The notes: a model not told the origin generated them from the letters alone. Positions 46,961-56,820 are shown, counted from the first letter of the stretch. The stretch is DNA of 64,000 bases from Pseudomonas paralcaligenes (GCF_019655855.1 NZ_BPFX01000007.1:310001-374000); one strand, 5' to 3'. Numbers and translations: made by a program.

Positions 46961-47425
46961 TCAGTGGGCTACGCGGCTGGTGCCATCGACGGTCATGATG
47001 CGCACGCGCTCGCCGACGCGGAAGACTTCGTTTTGCTGCACTTCCTGGACGTAGGCGCGCAGGGTGCCGTCGTCCTCGCGCACGGTGATCTCGACGCCCT
47101 GGGCACGGGTCAGCCCTTCCTCGGTAGCGGCGCCGAGCAGGCCGCCGGCGACCGCACCGATCACCGCGGCGACGGCCGCGCCGCGACCACCACCCACGCC
47201 GCTGCCGGCAACGCCGCCGATCACCGCACCGGCTCCCGCGCCCACCGGCGTCTTGGTGCCTTCGATCTTCACCGGGCGCAGCATCTCGATGGTGCCGAGA
47301 CGCACGGTCTGCACCCGGCGCGCCTCGTCGCGGCTGTAGGAGTCGCCGCTGAGGTTGGAGGCGCAACCGCCCAGGGTGAGGCTCAGAGCGACGAGCGTGG
47401 CAGTCAACAGCTTGGATTCATACAT
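46961..47425 (-). CDS. Glycine-zipper 2TM lipoprotein (SlyB/PcP-like)
   Basis: A 154-residue outer-membrane lipoprotein. Signal peptide and lipobox LGGC are at residues about 13-21. A glycine-rich 2TM/glycine-zipper segment spans about 62-100 (GAGAGAVIGGVAGSGVGGGR and AAVAAVIGAVAGGLLGA). The C-terminal part resembles SlyB (EITVREDDGTLRAYVQEV). GGAGAG precedes ATG 47425. It probably aids envelope integrity. A homologue occupies the equivalent place in P. aeruginosa (PA1053 from memory). Confidence 0.88.
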   Translation of the reverse strand: MYESKLLTATLVALSLTLGGCASNLSGDSYSRDEARRVQTVRLGTIEMLRPVKIEGTKTPVGAGAGAVIGGVAGSGVGGGRGAAVAAVIGAVAGGLLGAATEEGLTRAQGVEITVREDDGTLRAYVQEVQQNEVFRVGERVRIMTVDGTSRVAH

Positions 47426-47571
47426 GGGATTCTCTCCGAGTGAGGCGGTGCTAATTAGACAGCGCCTGCCGCCATCTGTCACCCGCCAGGCCGTTGTCCG
47501 TGGCCTTTCCATAGTGTAGAGGCTGGGTGCGACATCGGGTCAGATTTCCAGTCGCCGTGGGCTGGCGCAGG

Positions 47572-47841
47572 ATGGCAAACCCTTTCGAGAATTTGCGCAT
47601 GGACTATTTCATCGTCGCCGTCACCACCGTCGCCGGCCTGTACTTCCACTGGTGGTTCTACGTCCGCATCCGCCGCTGGATGGACCGCGACCTGGCGCTG
47701 TCGATGGCGGCCGGCGATCCCGCCATGCAGGCCTATATGCTCGACCGCCTGGCCGAGGCCAAGGCCCAGGGTATCCGTCGTGGCCAACTGGAAGACTGGC
47801 TGCACCAGGCCGCTCGCGAGTACCTGCAGCGACGCCCCTAG
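47572..47841 (+). CDS. Small hypothetical membrane protein
   Basis: An 89-residue protein with one hydrophobic segment near the N-terminus (YFIVAVTTVAGLYFHWWFYV), then a basic stretch RIRRWMDRDLA and a helical, charged C-terminus. It is probably a single-pass inner-membrane protein. The start is uncertain: ATG 47572 (MANPFENLR) or ATG 47599 (MDYFIV), the latter with GAG nine bases upstream. It converges on the glycerate kinase gene so tightly that the two stops share a CTAG palindrome (47838-47841). Confidence 0.75.
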   Translation: MANPFENLRMDYFIVAVTTVAGLYFHWWFYVRIRRWMDRDLALSMAAGDPAMQAYMLDRLAEAKAQGIRRGQLEDWLHQAAREYLQRRP

Positions 47842-48974
47842 CCGCGCGCCATCCGCCACAGGCGGGCCAGGTCGCAGGCCCGCGCCTGGAGTTCGCCAGC
47901 GGCGCCGGCCATGGCCTGTTCGAGGCTCTGCGGACCAGGCACAAGGCTGAAGGCGGCATCGATACCCGCATCGTAGAGTTCCTGATAGCCCTCGCCCAGA
48001 CTGCCGACCAGCGCCAGTACCGGCACACCGGCGGCATGCGCCAGGCGCGCCACGCCCACCGGCGTCTTGCCATGCAGGCTCTGGGAATCCAGCCGCCCTT
48101 CGCCGGTGATCAGCAGATCGGCGCCCCGCAATGCCTCGGCCAGCCTGGACAGTTCGGCCACCAGCTCGATCCCCGGACGGAAGCGCGCGCCGAGGAATGC
48201 CCGGGCGGCGAAACCGAGGCCACCGGCCGCGCCGGTTCCGGGAAAGTCGCTGTGATCCTGGCCCAGTGTCGTGGCCGTTACCTGCGCGTAATGAGCGAGG
48301 GCCGCGTCGAGGGTCTCGACCTGCGCCGCATCGGCACCCTTCTGCGGGCCGAACACCCGCGAAGCGCCGCGAGGGCCGCACAGCGGGTTGTCCACGTCGG
48401 CCGCGATCAGCAGCTCGACCCCGGCCAGGCGTGGGTCCAGGCCGGCGGGATCGATACGGGCCAGATCGGCCAGTGCCGCGCCGCCGGGCGCCAGGTCACG
48501 GTCCGAGGCATCGAGAAAGCGTACGCCCAGAGCGTGCAGCAGGCCCGCGCCGCCATCGTTGGTGGCGCTGCCGCCCAGGCCGAGGATGATGCGTAGGGCG
48601 CCGGCATCCAGGGCCGCGCGGATCAGCTCGCCGGTGCCGTAGCTGCTGGCACGGGTCGCGTCGCGCTGCGCCTTCGGCACCCGGTGCAGCCCACTGGCCG
48701 CGGCCATTTCCAGAACCGCGCCGCCCTCCTCGCCCAGCCAGCCCCAGTGGGCCGAGACCGGCCGTCCCATGGGATCGCGTACCTGGCATTCGCGTCGCTC
48801 GCCGCCCGTCGCGGCCAGCACGGCATCGACCGTGCCCTCGCCGCCATCGGCCATGGGCCGCAGCAGGATGTCCGCCTCAGGAAACACCTGGCGCCAGCCA
48901 CGGGCAATGGCCGCCGCCACCTCGGGCGCGGAGAGGCTCTCCTTGAACGAGTCGGGGGCGATGACGACCTTCAT
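47838..48974 (-). CDS. Glycerate kinase (GlxK/GarK type)
   Basis: A 378-residue class II glycerate kinase phosphorylating D-glycerate. It opens MKVVIAPDSFKESLSAPEVA, with PMADGGEGTVDA near residue 40, GLGGSATNDGGAG in the middle and LLITGEGRLDSQSLHGKTP near 285-305, all family signatures. It feeds glyoxylate/glycerate carbon into glycolysis. It ends on the same CTAG as the facing small gene. It lies five bases before pdxH's end, and pdxH is transcribed towards it. Confidence 0.95.
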   Translation of the reverse strand: MKVVIAPDSFKESLSAPEVAAAIARGWRQVFPEADILLRPMADGGEGTVDAVLAATGGERRECQVRDPMGRPVSAHWGWLGEEGGAVLEMAAASGLHRVPKAQRDATRASSYGTGELIRAALDAGALRIILGLGGSATNDGGAGLLHALGVRFLDASDRDLAPGGAALADLARIDPAGLDPRLAGVELLIAADVDNPLCGPRGASRVFGPQKGADAAQVETLDAALAHYAQVTATTLGQDHSDFPGTGAAGGLGFAARAFLGARFRPGIELVAELSRLAEALRGADLLITGEGRLDSQSLHGKTPVGVARLAHAAGVPVLALVGSLGEGYQELYDAGIDAAFSLVPGPQSLEQAMAGAAGELQARACDLARLWRMARG

Positions 48975-48979
48975 GGGGA

Positions 48980-49648
48980 TCAGGGGGCCAGGCGTTCGCG
49001 CAGCCAGGCGTCACCTTGCAGACGGTAGTTGAGCCGGTCGTGCAGGCGGCTGGCGCGGCCCTGCCAGAACTCGATCCGCTCCGCCAGCAGGCGGTAGCCG
49101 CCCCAGTGGGGTGGGCATTCCGGCGCACGGTCGAGGAAGCGCCGCTCGGTCTCGGCCAGCAGCGCCTGGAGTTCGTCACGGTCCCGGATGACCCGGCTCT
49201 GCGGCGAAGCCCAGGCCCCCAGCCGACTGCCCAGAGGGCGGACCTGGAAGTAGGCGTCGGATTCCTCGGCGGAAACCTTTTCCACCCGCCCCTCGATGCG
49301 CACCTGGCGTTCCAGGCTGGGCCAGAAGAAGGTCATGGCGGCGAAGGGACGTGCCGCGAGCTGTTCGCCCTTGGCGCTCTGGTAGTTGGTGAAGAAGGTG
49401 AATCCGCGCTCGTCCAGGCCCTTGAGCAGCAGCACCCGGCAATGCGGGCGCCCCTCGTCGTCCACCGTGGCCAGAGTCATGGCGTTGGGCTCCACCGGCA
49501 GTTGCTCGGTCTTCACCGCGTCGTCGAACCACTGGCGGAACAGACTGAAGGGCTCGACGGGCGCCTGGGCCTCGTCGAGTCCATCCCGGGTGTAGTCGCG
49601 CCGCATGTCGGCGAGGGTCTGCGAAGTACGGCTGTGGCTGTCCGACAT
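48980..49648 (-). CDS. pdxH: Pyridoxamine 5'-phosphate oxidase
   Basis: A 222-residue FMN enzyme making pyridoxal 5'-phosphate. FMN-binding segments include [25 protein letters not shown] and the C-terminal WGGYRL...[13 protein letters not shown]...[11 protein letters not shown] 49648 has GGGGAG upstream. It is slightly longer at the N-terminus than E. coli PdxH. It lies upstream of the glycerate kinase gene in the same orientation, with a 5-base gap. Confidence 0.96.
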   Translation of the reverse strand: MSDSHSRTSQTLADMRRDYTRDGLDEAQAPVEPFSLFRQWFDDAVKTEQLPVEPNAMTLATVDDEGRPHCRVLLLKGLDERGFTFFTNYQSAKGEQLAARPFAAMTFFWPSLERQVRIEGRVEKVSAEESDAYFQVRPLGSRLGAWASPQSRVIRDRDELQALLAETERRFLDRAPECPPHWGGYRLLAERIEFWQGRASRLHDRLNYRLQGDAWLRERLAP

Positions 49649-49679
49649 GAGTGGCTCCCCGAGGAATGATGCCGCCAGC

Positions 49680-50372
49680 TTACTGCGCCTTGTCCTTGCC
49701 CTTTTGATCTGCGGCAACCTGGGCCACCGGCAGAGCCGCCGTGGTGGACGCGGGCTGGTTGTACTGAGCCAGCAGCGCGACGAGGGTCTTCTGCGGGGTC
49801 AGGAGGATTTCCACGCGGCGGTTCAGGGCGCGCCCCTGGACGCTGTCGTTGGCGGCGCGCGGCATGTCGGAGCCGACTCCCTTGAGCAGCAGGCGGTCGC
49901 GTTGCAGGCCGCTGAGACGGAAGATCGAGGCGACCGCCTTGGCACGGTCCTCGCTGAGCTTGAGGTTGGTCTCGACCTGTCCGGTGCTGTCGGCATGGCC
50001 GAGGATCAGCACGCCGGTGCTCTTGTCGGTCTCGAGGATCTTGGCGACCCGGGTGAAGGGGCCGAGCACGGCCGGCAGCAGCATGCTCGGACGATCAGGG
50101 TTGAACGAACTCTCCACCGGGGCGGTGACGACCAGCACGTTCTCGCGCCGTTCCAGCTCCATCTTGCTGTCCTGCAGCGCCACCTTCAGGCGCGGCTCGT
50201 ACTCGTCCAGCCAGGCGTTGGTCATCTCGTGGTCGATCTTCGGCGGCGCCTTCTTGACGACGGTTTCACTGCCGCCGAACGGCCACCAGCTGCCAGAGCC
50301 GGATTTGTCCGAGTTGCCGGCACAGGCGGCGAGGCTCACGCAGCAGAGCAGGACGAGCGTTTTCTTATACAT
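49680..50372 (-). CDS. OmpA-family peptidoglycan-associated lipoprotein
   Basis: A 230-residue lipoprotein with lipobox SLAAC in the first 20 residues and an OmpA C-terminal domain (about 95-205; [22 protein letters not shown] and [12 protein letters not shown]). The tail after about 205 is a low-complexity Ala/Gln/Lys stretch. It should tether the outer membrane to peptidoglycan. GGGGGAAG precedes ATG 50372. It lies 31 bases upstream of pdxH. Confidence 0.9.
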   Translation of the reverse strand: MYKKTLVLLCCVSLAACAGNSDKSGSGSWWPFGGSETVVKKAPPKIDHEMTNAWLDEYEPRLKVALQDSKMELERRENVLVVTAPVESSFNPDRPSMLLPAVLGPFTRVAKILETDKSTGVLILGHADSTGQVETNLKLSEDRAKAVASIFRLSGLQRDRLLLKGVGSDMPRAANDSVQGRALNRRVEILLTPQKTLVALLAQYNQPASTTAALPVAQVAADQKGKDKAQ

Positions 50373-50395
50373 GGTCAGGTCTTCCCCCAGGCGAG

Positions 50396-51541
50396 TTACA
50401 GGCATTGGCCCAGCGCGCGCGCCAACCGCTGCGCACGCGGGTCCATGAGTACATATGGTCCGAGACTGTTGGTGACGAAGCCGAAGGCGATCTCGCGCTC
50501 CGGATCGGCGAAGCCCACCGAACCACCCGCCCCCGGGTGGCCGAAGGCCTTGCGGCCGAGGCCGTAGGTGGCGTTGGCCACCTCCGGCTGGTCGAGCATG
50601 CAACCCAGCCCCAGGCGGGTCGCGGTGAGCAGGGTGCGATCCTGGCCGCAGGCGTGCTCGCGGGTCATCTCGCCGAGCAGTTCCGGCTCCAGCAGGCGGC
50701 CGTCGAGCAGGGCCGCGTAGAAGCCGGCGAGTGAGCGGGCGTTGCCGTGGCCGTTGGCCGCCGGCTGCTGCAGGCGGCGCCACTCGGGCTTGTTGGTGCT
50801 GTTGAGGATCGACGGCGGATTGGTGAAGGCGCGGGTGCTGAGCGCTTCCGGCTCGCTCATCATGCACTTGAGCAGGCGCTGGGCGGCGGCGTCACCCATG
50901 TCACCCTTCTTGCGGGCGATGTGGGACACGCGATGGAACTCTTCGTCGGCCAGGCCGACATGGAAGTCCAGCCCCAGCGGCCCGGCGATGCGCGCGGCGA
51001 TGGCTTCGCCGGGCCCGCGATCTTCGATCCGGCGGATCAGCTCGCCGACCAGCCAGCCATAGGTGATGGGCGCGTAGCCATGCTCCTCGCCGGGCGTCCA
51101 CCAGGGGCGTTCGGCGGCCAGGGCGCCGGTCATCTGCGGCCAATCGTAGAGCGCCTCGGCCGGCAAAAGCTCGCGCAGCGCCGGCAGACCGGCGCGATGG
51201 CTAAACAGCTGGCGCGGAGTCACGCGCTCCTTGCCGGCGGCGGCGAACTCGGGCCACCAGCGCGCCACGGGCGCATCCAGTTCGAGCTTGCCCTGTTCCA
51301 CCAGTTGCAGGGCGGCCACGGCGGCGAAGGGCTTGGTGCAAGAGAACAGGTTGAGGATGGTGTCGCTGTGCCAGGTCTCGGCACCGTCCCTGTCGGTGGT
51401 GCCGGCCCAGATGTCGACGACGGTTTCGCCGCCGATCTGCACGCACAGCGCGGCACCACGTTCCTGGGGATCGTCGAACAGTTCGACGAAGGCATCTTTC
51501 AGCGCCTCGAAGCGCAGGTCGAAATGGCCCTGGATCTGCAA
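50396..51541 (-). CDS. Serine hydrolase of the beta-lactamase/family VIII esterase fold (TTG start)
   Basis: A 381-residue cytoplasmic serine hydrolase. The S-x-x-K motif is SCTK in NLFSCTKPFAAVAAL, the Tyr motif is YAPITYGWLVGE, and the third element is the HPGAGGSVGFAD region. It resembles EstB-type family VIII esterases. The start is TTG 51541, supported by GAGGAG seven bases upstream and the family-like LQIQGHFDLRFEALKDAF. Substrate unknown. Confidence 0.88.
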   Translation of the reverse strand: MQIQGHFDLRFEALKDAFVELFDDPQERGAALCVQIGGETVVDIWAGTTDRDGAETWHSDTILNLFSCTKPFAAVAALQLVEQGKLELDAPVARWWPEFAAAGKERVTPRQLFSHRAGLPALRELLPAEALYDWPQMTGALAAERPWWTPGEEHGYAPITYGWLVGELIRRIEDRGPGEAIAARIAGPLGLDFHVGLADEEFHRVSHIARKKGDMGDAAAQRLLKCMMSEPEALSTRAFTNPPSILNSTNKPEWRRLQQPAANGHGNARSLAGFYAALLDGRLLEPELLGEMTREHACGQDRTLLTATRLGLGCMLDQPEVANATYGLGRKAFGHPGAGGSVGFADPEREIAFGFVTNSLGPYVLMDPRAQRLARALGQCL

Positions 51542-51679
51542 CCTATTACTCCTCGGTCGGGATGGCCGGCATTGTTCCAGCACCGGCTCTGCATGGGAAT
51601 CCTGGCGCCCCGCCTGGGCCGCCTCGTCAGACCAACGGTCCGGGTTGCGGCGCGCCCAAGGCACGCCATGCGGGGCCGG

Positions 51680-54016
51680 TCAGGGCTTGTCGGCCGGCGG
51701 TGGCGATGCGGCTTCGGCCGGTTTCGGCTCCGGTTCGGCCGACCTGGCCGGCGCGTCCTTGCCGCCAGCTTCCTTCGGCAGCAGGGTCTGCGGGGCCTTC
51801 AGGTTGGCCTCGCGCACCGCCTGGACGAAGCCCTGCCAGGGCCGGTCGGTGATGCCGACCAGGCCGAAATGGCCGTTCTCGCCATCCAGCAGGCGGCCGG
51901 TGGCGGGCTGGTCGAGGTACTGGAACCAGTGCACGCCGACGATGGAAGGCTCCTCCAGCGCCCGCGCCAGGAAGTGGGCGTAGGCCGGGCCGCGCTCCTC
52001 TTCCTTGTAGACCTCGCTGGCGCCGCCCCAGAACGGGCCACGGTCGCGCGAGCCGAAGTGGAACTCGGTGACCATCAGTGGCTTGTCCAGCGCGCGCAGG
52101 GCAGCGAAGTCGTAGCCGTGCTGCGGCTCCTTGACGTAGAAGTTGAAGCTCAGCACGTCGCAGTACTGCGCGCAGGCCTCCAGCGCCTCCGGCGTGGCGA
52201 TGGCGAAGCGGCCGCCCAGCAGCAGCTGGTTCGGCGCGTGCCATTTCAGCGAATCGGCGATGGTCTTGAAGTAGGTGTCGGCGAACAGGCGCTGGAAGTC
52301 CTGCAGGTCCTTCTCGATCTGCGGGAACTCGGGGCTCGGCAGCGGCGGCTCGAAGCCAGGGTCCTCCATCAGTTCCCAGGCCTTGAGGTCGATGCCCCAA
52401 GCCTTGGAGAGACCGTTCTGGTTGCGGTACTTGTCGCGCAGCTGCTTGAGGAAGGCGCGCTTGGCCGGCACGTCGGTGCTCAGGCGCAGGGTGCCGTAGG
52501 CCAGCGCATAGCGTGACCTGGGGTCCTCGCCGGGCGCGGCCCAGGCCAGTTCGTTGTCGGCGAAGTAGCCGATCAGCCAGGGGTCGTCGCGGCGGTCGCG
52601 GCTGGCGATGGCGATAGCGCGCTCGGCGGCCATGGCGAAACGCGGGTCGAACGGGTCGGGCATGCCGCCCCACCAGTCGTGGCCGGTGCTGATGGTGGCG
52701 TAGTCACCGGAGATCGACAGCGGGATGGTATACGGCATGCGCTGGGCGGAGCCGAGGGCGTCGTCGCTCCAGTTGCCGAGCGTGTTGAAGCCCCAGGCCT
52801 GCAGGCGCTCCAGGGTATGGCGGGTCCAGCGGTCCTTATCGAAGCCGGGCGCCGGGCAGGGTTCCAGCTCGGCCGGGGCCGGCGTCGCGGCCAGCGGCGG
52901 CTGGGCCGTCTCGCAGGGTTCGGCGTAGGTGCGCTGCAGGTTGGCGCGGTAGAAGTCGTACCAGCGGCCGTGGTCGTAGGCGCGGCCGCGGCTGGCACCG
53001 GTGTCGCTGCGGCTGTCGTGCTCGCCATAGTAGGCGGCCAGCGGCTCGCCGTCCTTGGGCAGCTGGGCGAACATCGCTTCGCGGCCCTGCACGTAGGTCT
53101 GGCTCTGCCAGGCGCTGACCGCGTTGACCCCCAGCGAGTAGAACGGATGGCCCTCGGGGGTGACCAGGAACCAGCGACCGTCGCGCTTCTCGGTGCGGAA
53201 GAAGCCCTTGGCCTCGAAGCCGGGGCCGTTCAACCAGCCGCCGAAGCGATCCTGCTGCGGGCGTTCGGCAAACCAGCCCTTGAGCTGGTCGCGCTCGCGG
53301 GCCGCGGCCTCGCGCAGTTGCTGGTCCTTGCCGATCTTCTCCGGCCACTGGCCACGGCTGTACTGCCCCCAGGCATCGACGATGCCGTCGTAGATGGCGG
53401 CCTGGGCGGCCTCGGGATTCTGCACGCCGAAGCGGCCGAGCAGGATGCTCTGCGGTGCGTCGGGCTGGCTCATGGCAAGGGTCACGGCGCTGACCTCGGC
53501 GGCGTTCAGCTCGCCCTCCACGGTCTCGGCCAGGAGCACCCGATGGCCCTCGACGGTGACCGGCATGGGCGGCGCGGCGCGCATGCCGTAGGCGCGGGCG
53601 GAGGTCGCGGCGAGCGGCACGAGCAGGGTCTGCGCCGGCCCGGCCGGCAGGGCGATGCGGGTGGTCAGCGCCTTGCCGTCGCGGCTCTCGATGCGGACTT
53701 CGAGGGTGATGTCCCAGTCCATGGCGTTCTGCAAGCGCAGGCTCATGGCGCCGGCCCGGGACCAGTCCCACACCTCGCCAGGAGGGCTCAGGCGCAGGCT
53801 GGGATGCTCGGCGGCATTGAAGGTGAAGCGGCGCAGCACCTCGCCTTCGGGGGTGGGCTCGGCGGTCAGCTCCGGAAAACTGGCGGCCTGGCTTTCTACC
53901 TTCACGGCGTCGGTGGGTTTGATGAAACTGAACAGGGTCTGCTGCCCTTGCTGCGCGGCGAAGGCCGGCGCGGCGATGCTCAGGGCGAAAACGAGGGACA
54001 GTGAACGGCGAATCAT
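51680..54016 (-). CDS. Secreted glycoside hydrolase-like protein (agarase/beta-galactosidase-type barrel)
   Basis: A 778-residue exported protein with a signal peptide (MIRRSLSLVFALSIAAPAFA). The N-terminal third is beta-rich, then a (beta/alpha)8 barrel carries Asn-Glu in FADNELAW (Glu near 487) and a second Glu in MVTEFHFGSRDRG (near 649), the spacing expected of clan A retaining glycosidases. The C-terminal tail is Pro/Ala/Glu-rich. Annotated relatives are called agarase or beta-galactosidase. The true polysaccharide target is unknown and may be self-made exopolysaccharide. Confidence 0.82.
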   Translation of the reverse strand: MIRRSLSLVFALSIAAPAFAAQQGQQTLFSFIKPTDAVKVESQAASFPELTAEPTPEGEVLRRFTFNAAEHPSLRLSPPGEVWDWSRAGAMSLRLQNAMDWDITLEVRIESRDGKALTTRIALPAGPAQTLLVPLAATSARAYGMRAAPPMPVTVEGHRVLLAETVEGELNAAEVSAVTLAMSQPDAPQSILLGRFGVQNPEAAQAAIYDGIVDAWGQYSRGQWPEKIGKDQQLREAAARERDQLKGWFAERPQQDRFGGWLNGPGFEAKGFFRTEKRDGRWFLVTPEGHPFYSLGVNAVSAWQSQTYVQGREAMFAQLPKDGEPLAAYYGEHDSRSDTGASRGRAYDHGRWYDFYRANLQRTYAEPCETAQPPLAATPAPAELEPCPAPGFDKDRWTRHTLERLQAWGFNTLGNWSDDALGSAQRMPYTIPLSISGDYATISTGHDWWGGMPDPFDPRFAMAAERAIAIASRDRRDDPWLIGYFADNELAWAAPGEDPRSRYALAYGTLRLSTDVPAKRAFLKQLRDKYRNQNGLSKAWGIDLKAWELMEDPGFEPPLPSPEFPQIEKDLQDFQRLFADTYFKTIADSLKWHAPNQLLLGGRFAIATPEALEACAQYCDVLSFNFYVKEPQHGYDFAALRALDKPLMVTEFHFGSRDRGPFWGGASEVYKEEERGPAYAHFLARALEEPSIVGVHWFQYLDQPATGRLLDGENGHFGLVGITDRPWQGFVQAVREANLKAPQTLLPKEAGGKDAPARSAEPEPKPAEAASPPPADKP

Positions 54017-54116
54017 ACGAACAGGCACTCCGGAAGATGCCCAAGTAGACACCAGAGGGGCCATAGATGCCACCCCGGATGCTCGACGCAGGGCCGCGCC
54101 CGAGGTGCCGGTCGGC

Positions 54117-56264
54117 TCAGGCGATTTCCCGGCGGAACGGCGGTAGCGCGTTGAGGATGGCCTTGCCGTAGCGCTGGGTGACCACCCGGCGATCCAGCAG
54201 GGTGATGGTGCCGCGATCGGCCTCGGTGCGCAGCAGGCGCCCGCAGGCCTGCACCAGGCGCAGCGAGGCGTCTGGCACGGCGATTTCCATGAAGGGGTTG
54301 CCGCCGCGCGCCTCGATCCATTCGGCCAGCGCCGCTTCCACCGGATCGTCCGGCACGGCGAAGGGAATCTTGGCGATCACCACGTGCTCGCAGTACGCGC
54401 CCGGCAGGTCGACGCCCTCGGCGAAGCTGGCCAGGCCGAACAGCACGCTCTCCTCGCCTTCGTCGACCCTCGCCTTGTGCTTGTTCAGGGTTTCCTGCTT
54501 GGACAGGTTGCCCTGGATCAGCACGCGCTTGCGCCAGTCGCGCTCGAGGCCGTCGAACACGTCCTGCATCTGCTTGCGCGAGGAGAACAGCACGAGGGTG
54601 CCGCGACCGCCCTTCACCAGCTCCGGCAGGTCGCGCACGATGGCGGCGGTGTGGGCCGTGGCGTCGCGCGGGTCTGCCTTGAGGTCCGGCACCCGCAGCA
54701 CGCCGGCGTCGGCGTGGTGGAAGGGGCTGGGCACCACGGCGGTGACCGCCGCCTTGGGCAGGCCGGCACGCATGCGGAAGCGGTCGAAGGTGCCCAGCGC
54801 GGTCAGGGTCGCGGAGGTCACCAGGGCACCGTAGGCGACGTTCCACAGGTTGCGGCGCAGGGTCTCGGCGGCCAGGATCGGGCTGGCGTTGACCTCGATG
54901 TCGAACAGCGCGCCGCTGTCGACCAGGGTCAGCCAGCGGGCCATGGGCGGGTTGTCTTCCGGGTCTTCGGCGGTGAACGCCGTCCACAGCTCCCAGGTGC
55001 CCTGGGCGCGGGCCAGCAGGCTGCCGAACAGCGGATACCATTCCTCGGCCTGATGGCTGGCGAGCCCCAGGCTGGTGCCTTCGTCGTCCATCGCCTGCTT
55101 GAGCAGCTCGGTGAGGCGGGTGAAGACATCGGTGAGCTTGGCGAAGCCTTTCTTCAGCTCGATACCCAGCTCGCGCAGGTGCTCCGGCACCAGGCCGCCC
55201 TCGAAGCGATGGCGCGGGCGCTCGCGGCCGTTCATGTCCTCGCCGGCGCGGAAGTCGGCCAGTTGCTCGCAGGCACTGAACATGAACTGCTGCTGGGTCC
55301 TCAGCTCCCTGGCCTGCTCCGGCACCTGCTCGATCAGGCGGCCGAGGTCGCCGGGCAGCGGGTGCTGGGCCAGCAGCTTGGTCAGGTTCTTCTCCACCTG
55401 GCCGAGCCAGTCGGCGGTGCTGCGCAGGCGGGTGAAATGGGCGAAGTGGCCGATGGCCTTGTCCGGCAGGTGGTGGCCTTCATCGAAAACGTAGAGCGTC
55501 TCGCGCGGGTCCGGCAGCACGGCGCCGCCACCCAGGGCGAGGTCGGCCAGCACCATGTCGTGGTTGGTGACGATGACGTCGACCTTGGTCATGCCCTCAC
55601 GCGCCTTGTAGAAGGTGCATTGCTGGAAGTTCGGGCAGTGGCGGTTGGTGCACTGGCTGTGGTCGGTGGTCAGGGTGCTCCACACCTTGTCCTCCAGCTC
55701 CTCCGGCCAGCTGTCGCGGTCGCCGTCCCAGCGGTTGCCGGCGAGCTTCTCGATCATCCGGGTGTAGAGCTTCTGGCTCTGCTCGTCGACATCGATGCGG
55801 AAGCCTTCCTCCTCGAACATCTGCGCGGTGGCGCCCTGGGCCTGGCCCTCCTGCAACAGCAGGTCCAGCTTGGACAGGCACAGGTAGCGGCCACGGCCCT
55901 TGGCAAGGGCGAAACTGAATTGCAGGCCGGCGTTGCGCATCAGGTCCGGCAGGTCCTTGTGCACGATCTGCTCCTGCAGCGCCACGGTGGCGGTGGCGAT
56001 CACCAGGCGCTTGCCGGCGGCCCTGGCGGTGGGAATGGCGGCCAGGCTGTAGGCGACCGTCTTGCCGGTGCCGGTACCCGCCTCCACCGCCACCACGGCG
56101 GGCTCGCCGTCGCGCTGCCCCTCGTCGTTGTGCTTGATCGTACCCAGCACCTTGGCCACCTCGGCGATCATCAGGCGCTGGCCATAGCGTGCCTTCAGGC
56201 CCTTGGCCTCGAGGAAACGGCTGTAGGCGCCCTGGATCTGGGACTTGAGTTCGGAACTGAGCAT
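54117..56264 (-). CDS. dinG: ATP-dependent DNA helicase DinG
   Basis: A 715-residue XPD-like superfamily 2 helicase. Walker A AGTGTGKT is at residues 62-69, DEGH in VFDEGHHLPDK, and motif VI in QACGRLLRTEADRG. The Fe-S cluster cysteines lie in RYLCLSK and the CTNRHCPNFQQC segment. It unwinds R-loops and D-loops and helps forks pass transcription. Length is typical. Confidence 0.96.
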   Translation of the reverse strand: MLSSELKSQIQGAYSRFLEAKGLKARYGQRLMIAEVAKVLGTIKHNDEGQRDGEPAVVAVEAGTGTGKTVAYSLAAIPTARAAGKRLVIATATVALQEQIVHKDLPDLMRNAGLQFSFALAKGRGRYLCLSKLDLLLQEGQAQGATAQMFEEEGFRIDVDEQSQKLYTRMIEKLAGNRWDGDRDSWPEELEDKVWSTLTTDHSQCTNRHCPNFQQCTFYKAREGMTKVDVIVTNHDMVLADLALGGGAVLPDPRETLYVFDEGHHLPDKAIGHFAHFTRLRSTADWLGQVEKNLTKLLAQHPLPGDLGRLIEQVPEQARELRTQQQFMFSACEQLADFRAGEDMNGRERPRHRFEGGLVPEHLRELGIELKKGFAKLTDVFTRLTELLKQAMDDEGTSLGLASHQAEEWYPLFGSLLARAQGTWELWTAFTAEDPEDNPPMARWLTLVDSGALFDIEVNASPILAAETLRRNLWNVAYGALVTSATLTALGTFDRFRMRAGLPKAAVTAVVPSPFHHADAGVLRVPDLKADPRDATAHTAAIVRDLPELVKGGRGTLVLFSSRKQMQDVFDGLERDWRKRVLIQGNLSKQETLNKHKARVDEGEESVLFGLASFAEGVDLPGAYCEHVVIAKIPFAVPDDPVEAALAEWIEARGGNPFMEIAVPDASLRLVQACGRLLRTEADRGTITLLDRRVVTQRYGKAILNALPPFRREIA

Positions 56265-56290
56265 GGGGGGCGCGGGCGGGGCTGGATAAA

Positions 56291-56319
56291 TTCTCAGTAG
56301 TTTACCGATAGGTTATGCT
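56291..56319 (+). promoter_or_regulatory. Possible sigma-70 promoter of the CopD-like gene
   Basis: TTCTCA (56291-56296), 17 bases, TATGCT (56314-56319) on the plus strand, in the divergent space between dinG and the CopD-like gene. Each hexamer matches at four of six positions. Confidence 0.4.
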
Positions 56320-56355
56320 CGCGCGCCATCCCGCGACCGAGACCAGGCCCTACCG

Positions 56356-56820
56356 ATGACCGTCTTTTCCGCCCTCTATGCCGTACACGCGCTGGCCGCC
56401 CTGATCTGGGTCGGCGGCATGTTCTTCGCCTGGATGATCCTGCGCCCCGCCGCGGTCGCCAAGCTCCAGGCCCCGGAACGCCTGACCCTGTGGCTGGAGG
56501 TGTTCCGCCGCTTCTTCCTCTGGGTGTGGATCGCGGTGCTGGTGCTGCCGGTGACCGGCATGGGCATGCTGCACATGCGCTTCGCCGGCTTCGAGACGGC
56601 GCCACGCTATGTCCACGTGATGATGGGGCTGTACTTGGTGATGCTGGCGCTGTTCCTGCGGGTGCAGGTACTGCAGCTGCCGCAACTGCGTCGTGCGGTC
56701 GAGGCCCAGGACTGGGCGGCAGGTGGTGAGGCGCTGGGGCGCATTCGCCGCCTGGTCGGCAGCAATCTACTGGTGGGCTTGGCGCTGGTGGCGATCGCCG
56801 CCGCGCGTCCCCTGTTCTGA
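56356..56820 (+). CDS. CopD family membrane protein
   Basis: A 154-residue inner-membrane protein with four hydrophobic segments (about 5-27, 50-72, 80-100, 130-150). His11 in ALYAVHALAALIWVGGMFFAW and the later HVMMGLY are the conserved CopD-type histidines. Such small single-domain members may bind heme or copper. No copper-resistance partners are nearby. Function uncertain. Confidence 0.82.
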   Translation: MTVFSALYAVHALAALIWVGGMFFAWMILRPAAVAKLQAPERLTLWLEVFRRFFLWVWIAVLVLPVTGMGMLHMRFAGFETAPRYVHVMMGLYLVMLALFLRVQVLQLPQLRRAVEAQDWAAGGEALGRIRRLVGSNLLVGLALVAIAAARPLF

